Below the pieces are notes generated by a model. It worked only from the letters and a program-made list of their open reading frames with translations, was not told the origin of the DNA and made no database searches. Both the position numbers and the translations under genes were made by a program. A stretch of 64,000 nucleotides of DNA from Sphingopyxis sp. JAI108 (GTDB taxonomy: Bacteria; Pseudomonadota; Alphaproteobacteria; Sphingomonadales; Sphingomonadaceae): contig NZ_JACCCJ010000002.1 in NCBI RefSeq assembly GCF_013410105.1, positions 186,001 through 250,000 of the forward strand. Direction: 5' to 3'. Of this stretch, positions 15,792-25,100 are shown piece by piece. Numbering within the stretch: position 1 is the stretch's first letter; the number at the start of each line of letters is the position of its first letter.

Positions 15792-17119
15792 GCGGAATAT
15801 CCTTCAATCAGGGTTTGGCGGGAAATGTCGAAATCGACCTGCGCTTTCGCGGGCTGCGAAACATAGGCGAGCTGATCGGCGTGACGGGCGATCGCGATGT
15901 CGAGCACCGGGTCGGCGCCGGCGACGTAAGCGCCCATCAGCATCAGGTCGCGATTCTCTTCATAGAGCGACCAGAGCTGGCGAAAGCGCGCCGCGGCGGC
16001 GGCATGTTCGGGGTCGACCGAATCGACCATCGTGCGCGACAGCGAGCGCGCGACGTCGATCGCGGGATAAACCCCCTGTTCGGCGAGGGCGCGCGACAGG
16101 ATGATATGGCCGTCGACGATCGCGCGCGCGCTGTCGACGACCGGATCGTCGATGTCGCCGCCGTCGGCGAGCACGGTGTAGAGCGCGGTGATCGAGCCGC
16201 CGGTTTCGCGGTCGATGCCGGCGCGTTCGCAGAGCGAGGGGATGAGCGCGAAGACCGACGGCGGATAGCCTTTCATCGTCGGCGGTTCGCCCAGCGTCAG
16301 GCCGATCTCGCGCTGCGCATGCGCGACGCGCGTCAGGCTGTCGATCAGCAGCAGCACCTTCTTGCCCTCGGCGCGAAAGGCCTCGGCGATCGCGGTCGCG
16401 CGCATCGCGGCGCGCAGGCGGAGCAAGGGCGGATGGTCGGCGGGAACCGCGACGACGACCGACTTCTTGCGGACCTCGGGGGGCAGTTTTGTTTCGACGA
16501 AATCGCTGACCTCGCGGCTGCGCTCGCCGATCAGCCCGACGACGATGACGTCGCATTCGGTGCCCGCGATCATCTGGCCCATCAGCACCGACTTGCCGAC
16601 GCCCGACCCGGCGATGATCGCGACTCGCTGGCCTTCGCCGACGGTGAGCAGGCCGTTGATCGCGCGCACGCCCATGTTGAGCGCGCGGGTGACGCGGCCG
16701 CGGCGCAGCGGATTGACCTTCCGCCCCGCGAGCGGCCACTGGAACTGCGACTTGATCGCCGGACGGCCGTCGAGCGGGTTGCCCTGCGCGTCCATGATGC
16801 GGCCGAGCAATGTCTTTCCGACCGCAACCATGCTCGACGCGCCATGCGGTTCAACGGGCGCGCCGGTGACGAGCGGCTTGTTGGTGTCGAAGGGGAGGAC
16901 GAGGCTGCGGTGGCCGCGAAAGCCGACGACCTCGCCATAAACATAATCATTGTCTGCCGACCGGATCCGAACGTTGCTGCCGAGCGGCATCGGGAAGCCC
17001 GATACTTCGAGCATGATGCCCTCGTGCGAGACGAGGGTGCCGATGCGGCGCGGGCTGGCGTGCGCGAGGTCGACGGGGTCGAGCAACTGCTGCGCCGAGA
17101 GGGCGAGGCGGCGCGTCAT
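15788..17119 (-). CDS. fliI: Flagellum-specific ATPase FliI
   Basis: A 443-residue F1-type ATPase of the export apparatus. Walker A is GSGVGKS at residues 171-177 and Walker B is within KVLLLIDSLTR near residue 260. The segments AINGLLTVGEGQRVAIIAG and GYPPSVFALIPSLCERAG are family signatures. It powers unloading of export substrates with FliH and FliJ. It overlaps fliH and fliJ by 4 bases each. Confidence 0.97.
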   Translation of the reverse strand: MTRRLALSAQQLLDPVDLAHASPRRIGTLVSHEGIMLEVSGFPMPLGSNVRIRSADNDYVYGEVVGFRGHRSLVLPFDTNKPLVTGAPVEPHGASSMVAVGKTLLGRIMDAQGNPLDGRPAIKSQFQWPLAGRKVNPLRRGRVTRALNMGVRAINGLLTVGEGQRVAIIAGSGVGKSVLMGQMIAGTECDVIVVGLIGERSREVSDFVETKLPPEVRKKSVVVAVPADHPPLLRLRAAMRATAIAEAFRAEGKKVLLLIDSLTRVAHAQREIGLTLGEPPTMKGYPPSVFALIPSLCERAGIDRETGGSITALYTVLADGGDIDDPVVDSARAIVDGHIILSRALAEQGVYPAIDVARSLSRTMVDSVDPEHAAAAARFRQLWSLYEENRDLMLMGAYVAGADPVLDIAIARHADQLAYVSQPAKAQVDFDISRQTLIEGYSA

Positions 17120-17715
17120 GCGGCTTCGCTTTCGCCGAGCGCGGCGCGCAATTCCTCAAGATAGACCGCGCGGCCATGTTCGATCCAGCCGGTCGAGGTT
17201 TCGAGGCGGACGGTGCCGCGGATCATCGCCGGGTCGCTTTCGATCGCGAGGGTAAGCGGACAATCGGCAAGCAGCGCGGCGTCGTCGGGGTGAACCCACA
17301 AGGTGCGCGCCTTGTCGGCGTCGGCGACCAGCGCGGCGGCGGTCTCGGCCTGCGCTTGCAGCCATTCGGCGTCGATCGGCGCGGCGGCGACGATCTGGCG
17401 GACGAGGCGTTCGACGGTCGTCGCGATCAGCTGTGCAAGTTCTTCGCTGGGCTCGTCCTGCAGCGCCTCGGCGCCGGCGAGCAGCGCGAGCAGCTGATGA
17501 CGTTCGGCGACGAAGGCCGCTTCGGCGAGGCGCTGGCCTTCGGCGAGACCGAGCGCGAAGGGGTCGTCGAGGTCGATTTGGTCGAGGTTTTCGGGCTCTT
17601 CGGGCGCGGCCGACGGCGGGGGTGCGAAGGACAGCGGGCGAAACCCGCCATGGCGCGCCATCGCATCGGCCAGGCGGACGGGTGCGAAGCCTGTTTCGAC
17701 GGCGGGATCAGACAT
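17116..17715 (-). CDS. fliH: Flagellar assembly protein FliH
   Basis: A 199-residue protein, acidic in its N-terminal half and helical afterwards. The region LAQLIATTVERLVRQIVAAAP, followed by HPDDAALLADCPLTLAIESDP, resembles the FliH/V-ATPase E-subunit fold. FliH is the FliI regulator (stalk). It overlaps fliG by 8 bases and fliI by 4. The call is supported by context more than by a single motif. Confidence 0.86.
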   Translation of the reverse strand: MSDPAVETGFAPVRLADAMARHGGFRPLSFAPPPSAAPEEPENLDQIDLDDPFALGLAEGQRLAEAAFVAERHQLLALLAGAEALQDEPSEELAQLIATTVERLVRQIVAAAPIDAEWLQAQAETAAALVADADKARTLWVHPDDAALLADCPLTLAIESDPAMIRGTVRLETSTGWIEHGRAVYLEELRAALGESEAA

Positions 17716-18739
17716 AATCGTCGCCTCCGCCGGCGATCATGATCTCGCCGGCCGCCGCCATCTGGCGCACGATCTGCATCACGCTCTTCTGCGCGTCATC
17801 GACGTCGGCGCGCTTGACCATCGTCATCTCGGCCATTTCGTCGCGGATCGTTTCTGCGGCGCGCTGCGACATTGTGGCGAGGCACATGTCGACCATGTCC
17901 TCGTCGGCGCCCTTGAGCGCGATCGCGAGCTGGGCGGCGTCAACCGAACGCAGCACGGCGCTGAGGCTCTTCTTGTCGAGGTCGCGCAGATTTTCGAAGA
18001 TGAACATTTCCTCCTCGATCGTCTGGGCGAGGATGCGGTCGTGCTTCTTGAGCGAGCGGAGCGTGCGCTCGCTGAGCTGCTTCGGCATCTTCTTCATGAT
18101 CTTGGCGACGTCGCTCGGGCCGCCGATCGCCTGCTTGGCGACGCGCTGGCCATCGACATTGGCGCTCGCGAGCACTGATTCGAGATCCTCGATCGCGGCG
18201 GCGGGGACCGAGGTCAGCATCGCGGCGCGCAGCACCAGATCGGCTTGCAACAGTTCGTCGAGCGTTTCGATCGCGCGCGCGGCGACGTCGGGGACGAGCA
18301 CCGAGAGGATCAGCGCGCCGACCTGCGGATGTTCGCTGGCGAGCAGGCCGCTGATCGCATCGACGTCCATCCAGCGCAGCATTTCGAGCGACGCGGCGCT
18401 GCGCTGCGGCGCGACGGCGGCGAGGATATTATCGGCGCGGACGTTGCCAACGGCTTCGTTGATCACGGTGCGGATGCGCGTGTCGGCGCCGATTGCGAGC
18501 GCGCTGACGTCGCGGCTGCGCGTCACGAAGCGGTCGAGCGCCTGTCCGATCTGCTGCTCGCTCGCGTTGGCGGTGTCGAACATCGCCTTCGCCAGCTGTC
18601 GCACCTCATCGGGGTCGAGCTGTTTCAGAATCGTTGCAGCTTCGCTTTCGTCGAGCAGCATCAACAGGATCGCGGCGGCGGCCGACCCTTCGATCGCCGG
18701 CAGGGCGGGCGAATTGTCCAGTTCGGCGACTTCAGGCAC
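17708..18739 (-). CDS. fliG: Flagellar motor switch protein FliG
   Basis: A 343-residue rotor protein of normal length. The N-terminal MS-ring binding domain has AAAILLMLLDESEAATILKQLDPDEV. The middle shows EHPQVGALILSVL (the EHPQ motif). The C-terminal torque domain contains SLSAVLRSVDAAQLAIALKGAD and MSQRAAETIRDEM. FliG transmits torque between stator and rotor. It overlaps fliF by 8 bases. Confidence 0.97.
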   Translation of the reverse strand: MPEVAELDNSPALPAIEGSAAAAILLMLLDESEAATILKQLDPDEVRQLAKAMFDTANASEQQIGQALDRFVTRSRDVSALAIGADTRIRTVINEAVGNVRADNILAAVAPQRSAASLEMLRWMDVDAISGLLASEHPQVGALILSVLVPDVAARAIETLDELLQADLVLRAAMLTSVPAAAIEDLESVLASANVDGQRVAKQAIGGPSDVAKIMKKMPKQLSERTLRSLKKHDRILAQTIEEEMFIFENLRDLDKKSLSAVLRSVDAAQLAIALKGADEDMVDMCLATMSQRAAETIRDEMAEMTMVKRADVDDAQKSVMQIVRQMAAAGEIMIAGGGDDYV

Positions 18740-20384
18740 GGGCGCCCTCCTGCATCAGGTGGCGGACGACGAGCGCGGCGCGCGCCGAATCCTGGCGGAC
18801 GAAGGCGCGGACGAGGTTGGCGCGTGCTTCATAGCTTGGCGCCTGTTCGATCATCTCGAGCGTGATTTCGCGATGATTCGAACCGCTGGCGAGCGCGGGG
18901 CGGTCGGTCGCGGCGAGCAGCGATTCCTCCAGCGCCTGATTCTGTTCGGCGCGCTTGGCGGCGCGTTCCTTCGCCGCGCGGATCATCGGGCGGCCGATGA
19001 ACAGGAAGGCGAGCAGCGCGGCGAGGATCGCGCCGACCTGCTTGACGAGCGGCAGGAACCAACCCTGGTCGTAGAAGGGGGGCGCCGTGTCTTCGACCGC
19101 CACGAACGGGCGCTGGTTGATCGCGACGAGGTCGCCGCGCGCCGCGTCGAAACCGATCGCGCCCTTCACCAGGCTGTCGATCTTGGTCAGGTCGGCCTGC
19201 GTCAGCGCCTTCTTGCCCTGGTTGAGCGCGACGGCGACCGAGACGCGGCGTAGCTTGCCCTGCGGCGAGTGCGTAACCGAAATCTCGCGGCCGACCTCAT
19301 AGGCGCGGGCGGCGTTTTCATTGCTTTCGATGCCCGGCGCCGGGGCGCCCGGTGCCGCCGGCTGCGGACCTTCGGCGGTGACCGTCGTCGCCTGCGGCGG
19401 CTGGTTCGACAGCGCGCCGGGGATGCCGACGGCGGGAGCGGTGCTGCCGCTGGTCGAGCGGGTGATCTGTTCGCTGGTCAGCGCGCGGTCATTCTCGGGG
19501 AAGCTTTCGCGCGTTGCCTGGCTTTCGGACATGTCGACGTCGGCGTGGACTTCGACGGTGTAATTGCCCGCCCCGAGCATCGGGCCGAGCAACGTGTCGA
19601 GCGCGCGGCGAAAGCGGTCCTCGACCTGCAATTGCAGCTGGAATGCCTTCATGTCGCTGCCCGACGCGGTGTCGGACAACAGCGCGCCGCGCTGGTCGAT
19701 CACCGACACCTGCTCGGCGTTCATCCCGGGGACCGACGAGGCGACGAGAAAGCGGATCGCCTGCACCTGGCCGTCGCTGAGCGAGCGGCCGTTCTGCAGC
19801 GTCAGCATCACCGATGCGGTCGCGGGCTTGTCGTCGCGAACGAACAGGCTCGGTTCGGCGGCGGCGACGTGGACGCGCGCGCTCTTCACCGCGTCGATCG
19901 TCTCGATCGTCCGCGACAGGTCGGCCTCGCGCGCCGAGCGCAACGCCTCGCCCTCGATCGCGCGGCTCGACCCCATGGGGAGCGAAGCGATCAGGCTGTC
20001 GCCGCTTGGCGCCGCCTTGGGCAGGCCCTGTCCGGCGAGCGCGATGCGCGCCTGGTAGAGCTTGTCGGCATCGACGGTCAGCGCACCGGTCGAGCTATCG
20101 ATGCTGTGCGCAATGCCCTGTGACTGCAGGGCCTCGGCGACCGCCGCCTTGTCGGCGTCGTCGAGCCCGGCGAACAGCTGCGCCTGCGGCGCGGCCTGCA
20201 TGGTGAAATAGGCAAGCGCGGCGATGCCGATCGCCGAGGTCATCGCGATCGCGGGCAGCGCGCGTTGCACCGCCGGCTGGCGGACGAATTGCGTGAAGGG
20301 TGCGAGACGGCCGCCCAGGACGGGGGCGGCGAGGCGGTTCGCGGACCCGTCGTCGATCGGGGTCAGGATTTGTGCTTCGGCCAT
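18732..20384 (-). CDS. fliF: Flagellar MS-ring protein FliF
   Basis: A 550-residue protein with a membrane helix near residue 45 (IAMTSAIGIAALAYFTM) and another near residue 450 (VGAILAALLAFLFIG). Between them is the ring-building periplasmic region with TMQAAPQAQLFAGLDDADKAAVAEAL and LYQARIALAGQGLPK. FliF polymerises first and forms the base of the flagellum. The C-terminal tail for FliG binding is present. It starts 3 bases after the fliE stop. Confidence 0.97.
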   Translation of the reverse strand: MAEAQILTPIDDGSANRLAAPVLGGRLAPFTQFVRQPAVQRALPAIAMTSAIGIAALAYFTMQAAPQAQLFAGLDDADKAAVAEALQSQGIAHSIDSSTGALTVDADKLYQARIALAGQGLPKAAPSGDSLIASLPMGSSRAIEGEALRSAREADLSRTIETIDAVKSARVHVAAAEPSLFVRDDKPATASVMLTLQNGRSLSDGQVQAIRFLVASSVPGMNAEQVSVIDQRGALLSDTASGSDMKAFQLQLQVEDRFRRALDTLLGPMLGAGNYTVEVHADVDMSESQATRESFPENDRALTSEQITRSTSGSTAPAVGIPGALSNQPPQATTVTAEGPQPAAPGAPAPGIESNENAARAYEVGREISVTHSPQGKLRRVSVAVALNQGKKALTQADLTKIDSLVKGAIGFDAARGDLVAINQRPFVAVEDTAPPFYDQGWFLPLVKQVGAILAALLAFLFIGRPMIRAAKERAAKRAEQNQALEESLLAATDRPALASGSNHREITLEMIEQAPSYEARANLVRAFVRQDSARAALVVRHLMQEGARA

Positions 20385-20387
20385 GGA

Positions 20388-20729
20388 TTACACCGGCATG
20401 TTCATGATGTCGCGGTACGCGGACAGCAGCTTGTTGCGCACCTGCAGGGTGGTTTCGAAGCCGAGCGAAGCTTTCTGGCGCTCGATCATCACGCTGACGA
20501 TGTCGTGCGTGTCGCCGCGTTCATAGGCTTCGCTGATCTGGCTCGCCTTCGCCTGCTGCGCGTTGACCTGCTGGAGGGCGTTGTTGATCGCGGCGCCGAA
20601 ATCGGGTGCTGCCTCGGTGCCTTCGGCAGCGCCGATGCCGCCCCGGCCGGCGGCGCGTTGCAGCGCCTGGTTCTGATTGAGGATCGAACTGCGCATTTGC
20701 AGCAGCCGGCTCGGGTCAATCGTGCTCAT
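20388..20729 (-). CDS. fliE: Flagellar hook-basal body complex protein FliE
   Basis: A 113-residue protein with the FliE C-terminal signature: AYERGDTHDIVSVMIERQKASLGFETTLQVRNKLLSAY, here cited in parts because it spans about 40 residues ending in YRDIMNMPV. FliE connects the MS ring to the rod. It is the first gene of the long leftward operon, and a consensus sigma-54 promoter lies about 55-70 bases upstream of its ATG. Confidence 0.95.
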   Translation of the reverse strand: MSTIDPSRLLQMRSSILNQNQALQRAAGRGGIGAAEGTEAAPDFGAAINNALQQVNAQQAKASQISEAYERGDTHDIVSVMIERQKASLGFETTLQVRNKLLSAYRDIMNMPV

Positions 20730-20782
20730 TGCTTCTTCATCCGTCCTGATGCGCGGCGGTCTGCCGCACGCACAGAGAAGGA

Positions 20783-20798
20783 TGCAAAGCCCGTGCCA
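20783..20798 (-). promoter_or_regulatory. Sigma-54 promoter of the fliE-fliS operon
   Basis: Read on the - strand, the site is TGGCACGGGCTTTGCA. It matches every fixed base of the sigma-54 consensus TGGCACR-N4-TTGCW, with GG and GC ten bases apart. It points at fliE, whose start codon is 54 bases downstream. Sigma-54 control of middle flagellar genes is established in many proteobacteria, and a sigma-54 activator gene lies at 5958. Confidence 0.92.
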
Positions 20799-20884
20799 AA
20801 AAAATCTATCTAATGTTATCAGTGATTTATATGGAGTCCGCTGGGGCGGCGGGCGGCTTTCGGCATTTTTTTGACGCGCCGGGC

Positions 20885-20911
20885 TTAAGCGCCGTCGCCG
20901 CCCGCCGTTAC
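20885..20911 (+). promoter_or_regulatory. Sigma-28-like promoter of fliC
   Basis: TTAA (20885-20888), exactly 15 bases, then GCCGTTAC (20904-20911) resembles the flagellar sigma-28 consensus TAAA-N15-GCCGATAA, with three mismatches. It lies about 69 bases before the fliC start. A weaker sigma-54-like element (TGGCTTCGTGACCGCT, 20912-20927) follows immediately, so which factor is used is not certain. Confidence 0.5.
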
Positions 20912-20979
20912 TGGCTTCGTGACCGCTCCTCGAGCCCTCACATCACGGGAATGGCCATCGAGGCCGGAAAGGAACAAAG

Positions 20980-21798
20980 ATGACTGTCATCAACACCAAT
21001 GTGAGCGCGCTTCGCGCCCAGAACAACTCGCGCGTCGCCAGCCAAATGCAGTCGCAGGCGATGGAACGCCTGTCGAGCGGCAAGCGCATCAACGCCGCGA
21101 AGGACGACGCCGCCGGCCTCGCCATCGCGACCCGGATGGAAGCTGCCGGCCGCGGCCTGACCCAGGCGATCCGCAACGCCAACGACGGCATTTCGCTCGC
21201 GCAGACCGCCGACAGCGCCGCCGGTAGCATCTCGGACATCCTCATCCGTATGCGTGACCTGGCGATGCAGGCCTCGACCGGCACGCTGAGCGACGACGAC
21301 CGCACGCTGGTGCAGGAAGAAGTCGATGCGCTGATCTCGCAGATCGGCGACGTCGCGACCCGCACTTCGTTCAACGACAATGTGCTGCTCAACGGCAGCG
21401 TTGCCGCGGGCTTCGACATCCAGACGGGTCTGGATACCGGCCAGGTCGTGAACATCACGGTCGCCGACCTTCAGGCCGCCGCTCTCGGTGTCGACGCGCT
21501 CGACTTCTCGACCGCGGCGGGTGCATCGGCCGGGCTAGCGACGCTCGACACGGCGATCGACACGGTCGCCACTGAACGCGCCAACCTGGGTGCGCAGCAG
21601 AACCGCCTGACCTCGGCTGTCGACAATTTGACGTCGAGCGTCACGAATCTGGCGGAATCGAAGTCGCGTATCGAAGACGCCGATTTCTCGGTCGAATCGA
21701 CGAACCTCGCGGCCGCCGGCATCCTGTCGCAGGCATCGACCGCGATGCTCGCCCAGGCGAACCAGAGCTCGCAGGGCGTGATGAACCTGCTCCGCTAA
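20980..21798 (+). CDS. fliC: Flagellin FliC
   Basis: A short flagellin of 272 residues. The N-terminal D0/D1 region begins MTVINTNVSALRAQN and includes MERLSSGKRINAAKDDAAGLA. The C-terminal partner has ESKSRIEDADFSVESTNLAA and ends GVMNLLR. The variable outer domain is nearly absent, giving a thin, minimal filament protein as often seen in alphaproteobacteria. A ribosome-binding site AGGAAC-type segment precedes the ATG. It is divergent from the fliE operon and followed by a strong terminator. It is the only flagellin gene in the window. Confidence 0.97.
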   Translation: MTVINTNVSALRAQNNSRVASQMQSQAMERLSSGKRINAAKDDAAGLAIATRMEAAGRGLTQAIRNANDGISLAQTADSAAGSISDILIRMRDLAMQASTGTLSDDDRTLVQEEVDALISQIGDVATRTSFNDNVLLNGSVAAGFDIQTGLDTGQVVNITVADLQAAALGVDALDFSTAAGASAGLATLDTAIDTVATERANLGAQQNRLTSAVDNLTSSVTNLAESKSRIEDADFSVESTNLAAAGILSQASTAMLAQANQSSQGVMNLLR

Positions 21799-21854
21799 GT
21801 TTAGCGAACAAGTTTCAGGCTATATTCGGTTGGTCCCTTAGATAGCCTGATTGG

Positions 21855-21890
21855 ATGCCCCGGCCCCCACAGCCGGGGCATCTTCTTTTT
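21855..21890 (+). terminator. Rho-independent terminator of fliC
   Basis: ATGCCCCGGC (21855-21864) pairs perfectly with GCCGGGGCAT (21872-21881) across a 7-base loop and is followed by a T-rich tail (TCTTCTTTTT). This is a strong intrinsic terminator 57 bases after the flagellin stop codon. Confidence 0.9.
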
Positions 21891-22144
21891 GGGCGATCGG
21901 CGGGCGATCGGTCGTCACGGCCGGTTTCGACCGGTTGCGGACCCACCCATCATCGTCACCCCGGACTCGATCCGGGGTCCATGACTTCAGCGCTGCGATG
22001 GATCCCGGATCAAGTCCGGGATGACGAAGGCTGGAAACAACCGGTTGCGGTCGCTCCGTATCCCCTCCCGCCTTCTTCAAACCGCCGTTCACCACCCCAG
22101 AGCCGACGCGCCTGCGGGCGACGCGGCTTGTCACCTGCCGCGCC
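21891..22144. other. Non-coding stretch between fliC terminator and dnaE2 end
   Basis: About 250 bases with no credible gene. It contains a doubled GGGCGATCGG, a REP-like palindrome pair (21958-22022) and an 11-base direct repeat ACCGGTTGCGG (21930-21940 and 22040-22050) on either side of that pair. The genes here converge (fliC + and dnaE2 -). Confidence 0.6.
21958..22022. repeat. REP-like palindrome pair, GTCACCCCGG family
   Basis: Two hairpins lie in tandem: ACCCCGGA/TCCGGGGT (21958-21978) and ATCCCGGA/TCCGGGAT (22002-22022). The flanks GTCA and TGAC complete a larger symmetry. Closely similar units occur at 40414-40476 and, in part, at 63819-63870, which marks this as a dispersed family. 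Confidence 0.8.
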
Positions 22145-25100
22145 TCAATGAAAATCCCTCGACTTGGGCAAGATGCGGACGTTGCGCGGATGGCCGTGCT
22201 TTGCCGCATGGCCGCGCGGCAGCTGCGGATGCCTGACCTCGTCGGCGCGGCAGACTTCGGGGTCGAAGCGCCGGTCGCTCGCCAGCGTATCGAGCATCGC
22301 CGTGCGGTCGACGATGCGCGTCGCCATCAGGTGGATCACGCCTTCCTTGCTCCGTTGCACTTCGCCCTCGGCGAGCATCAGCCGCGACGCCATGACGGCG
22401 CGGCGTTGGCGTTCGAAATGGCGCGCCCAGAGCAGGATGTTGACGATCCCGCCCTCATCCTCGAGCGTGATGAAGATCGCATTGCCCTTGCCGGGGCGCT
22501 GGCGGATCAGCACGACGCCGGCGGTGCGGACGATAGACCCGTTCTTCGCCGCCGCGACCTGGGTGGCGCTCAGCACGCCTTCGCGCTCGAAATCGCGGCG
22601 CAGAAAAGCCATCGGATGGCCTTTCAGCGACAGGCGCGTCGTCTGGTAATCGGTGAGCACATCTTCGACCATCGGCGTCGGCGGCAGCGCGGCATCCTCC
22701 TCGAAGCCCAGCTCGTTCGCCTCGGCCGCGCCGAACAGCGGCAACACCCCCTGCCGCACCCGTCGGGCGTCCCACAGCGTCGGGCGTCGGTCCTGCCCCA
22801 TCGAGCGGCACGCATCGGCATCGGCGAGCAGGCGCAGCGCGCGCGATGGCAGGTTCGCCCGGCGCGCGAGTTCCTCGACCGAGGCGAAGGACGAGGATCG
22901 CGCATCGGCGATCTGCCTTGCCCATTCCTCCCGAAACCCGTCGACCTGCCGGAAGCCGAGCCGCAGCGCGAGACTGCCGTCGTCGCGTCGTTCGAGGCTG
23001 TTGTCCCAATAGCTCGCATTCACATCGACCGCGCGCACCTCGACCCCATGCTCGCGGGCGTCTCGCACGAGCTGCGCGGGGGCGTAGAAGCCCATCGGCT
23101 GCGCGTTCAAAATCCCGCAGGCGAAGACTGCCGGATGGTGGCATTTCAGCCACGATGAGACATAGACGAGCTTGGCAAAGGATTGGGCGTGGCTTTCGGG
23201 AAAGCCATAGCTGCCGAAGCCCTCGATCTGCTTGAAGCATCGGGCCGCGAAATCGGCTTCATAGCCGCGGCGCACCATGCCGCCGATCATCTTCTCCTTA
23301 TATTGGTGGATCGTACCGGCATTGCGGAAGGTCGCCATGGCGCGTCGCAGGCCGTTGGCTTCGTCGGGGGTAAATTCGGCGGCGACGATGGCGAGCTTCA
23401 TCGCCTGTTCCTGAAAGAGGGGGACGCCGCATGTCCTGCGAAGCAGATTGTAAAGTTCCTGCGGGTCGTGCGGCGGCGCGGGGGAAGGAAAGTCCACCGC
23501 CTCTTCCCCATTGCGGCGCTTCAGATAGGGGTGGACCATATCGCCCTCGATCGGTCCCGGCCGGACGATCGCGACCTGGATGACAAGGTCATAGAATTCG
23601 CGCGGGCGCAGGCGCGGCAGCATGTTGATCTGTGCGCGGCTCTCGACCTGAAAGACGCCGATACTGTCGCCCTTGCAAAGCATGCCATAAACGACCGGGT
23701 CTTCCGGCGGGACCGATTTGAGGTCGTGGTCGTCCAGACCGTGCAACCGCATCAGGTCGAAGCATTTGCGGATGCAGGTCAGCATCCCGAGCGCGAGCAC
23801 GTCGACCTTCATCAGTTTGAGTTCGTCGATGTCGTCCTTGTCCCATTCGATGAAGGTGCGGTCTTCCATCGCGGCATTGTGGATCGGTACCGTCTCGTCG
23901 AGCCGGTCCTCGGTCAGCACATAGCCGCCGACATGCTGCGACAAATGGCGCGGGAAGGTCAGCAGTTGCGCGACGATCCACTGCAGTCGCGCAATATCAT
24001 CCAGCTCGGGATCGAGACCGGCTTCGATAAAGCGTTCGACCGGCATCTCGCTGCCCCAGCTGCCCCAGGTCGTGTCGGCGAGCCGCTGCGTGACATCCTC
24101 GCTGAGCCCCAGCGCCTTGCCGGCCTCGCGCACCGCGCTGCGCGGCCGGTAATGGATCACCGTTGCGGCGATGCCCGCACGCCGCCGTGTGTAGCGGCGA
24201 TAGATATATTGCATCACCTCCTCGCGCCGTTCGTGTTCGAAATCGACGTCGATGTCGGGCGGCTCGCGCCGTTCTTCGGACAGGAAACGCGTGAAGAGCA
24301 GATTGTTCGCGATGGGGTCGATCGAGGTGATTTCGAGCAGATAGCAGACGAGCGAATTGGCAGCCGATCCGCGCCCCTGACAAAGGATGGGCGGGTCCTG
24401 CGTGCGGGCGAAATTGACGATGTCGTGGACGGTCAGGAAATAGCAGGCGAAGTTGCATTTCCGGATGAGCGAGAGCTCCTCGTCGAGCACCTCCTGCCAA
24501 CGGTCGGGCAATCCATCGGGATGAAGCCTGTTCGCGGCTTCCATCACCATATGTTCGAGCCAGCTTTGGGGCTCCCAGCCTTCGGGGACCGGTTCGTGCG
24601 GATATTCATATTCCAGGTCGCGCAGCGAAAAGGTGATGCGATCGAGAATCTTTCCGCTCTCGTCGACCGCTTCGGGGCAGGAGCGGAAAAGACGGCGCAT
24701 TTCGTGCGGCGACTTCAGATGACGTTCGCCATTGGCGCGCAGCAGGCGGCCGGCATCATGGAGGTTCGTGCCCTCGCGGATGCAGGTGACGACGTCGTGG
24801 AGTGGTCGCTGCCCGCGCGTCGCGTAAAGTGCGTCGTTGGTCGCGAGCATCGGAATGCCGACGCGGTCGGCCAGGGATGACAGGCGGGCGAGATGGCGAC
24901 GATCGCTGCCGCTCCTCGGCATCGTCGCGCCGAGCCATAGCGAGTCCGGTGCGACCTCTTTGAGGCGGCGCAACTCGGCTTCATCCTTCTCGCTCGCCAT
25001 CGCGATCAGGATCATGTCTTCGCAGTGGATCAGCAGGTTTTCGAGCTTCATCACGCAGCCGCCTTTTGTCGTACGGCGATTGCCGATGGTCAGCATCCGC

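Noticed and set aside
21891..22144. CRISPR-like or small-gene content after fliC
   Set aside because: The repeats are palindromic REP-like units without regular spacing, and no frame has a start with a ribosome-binding site.
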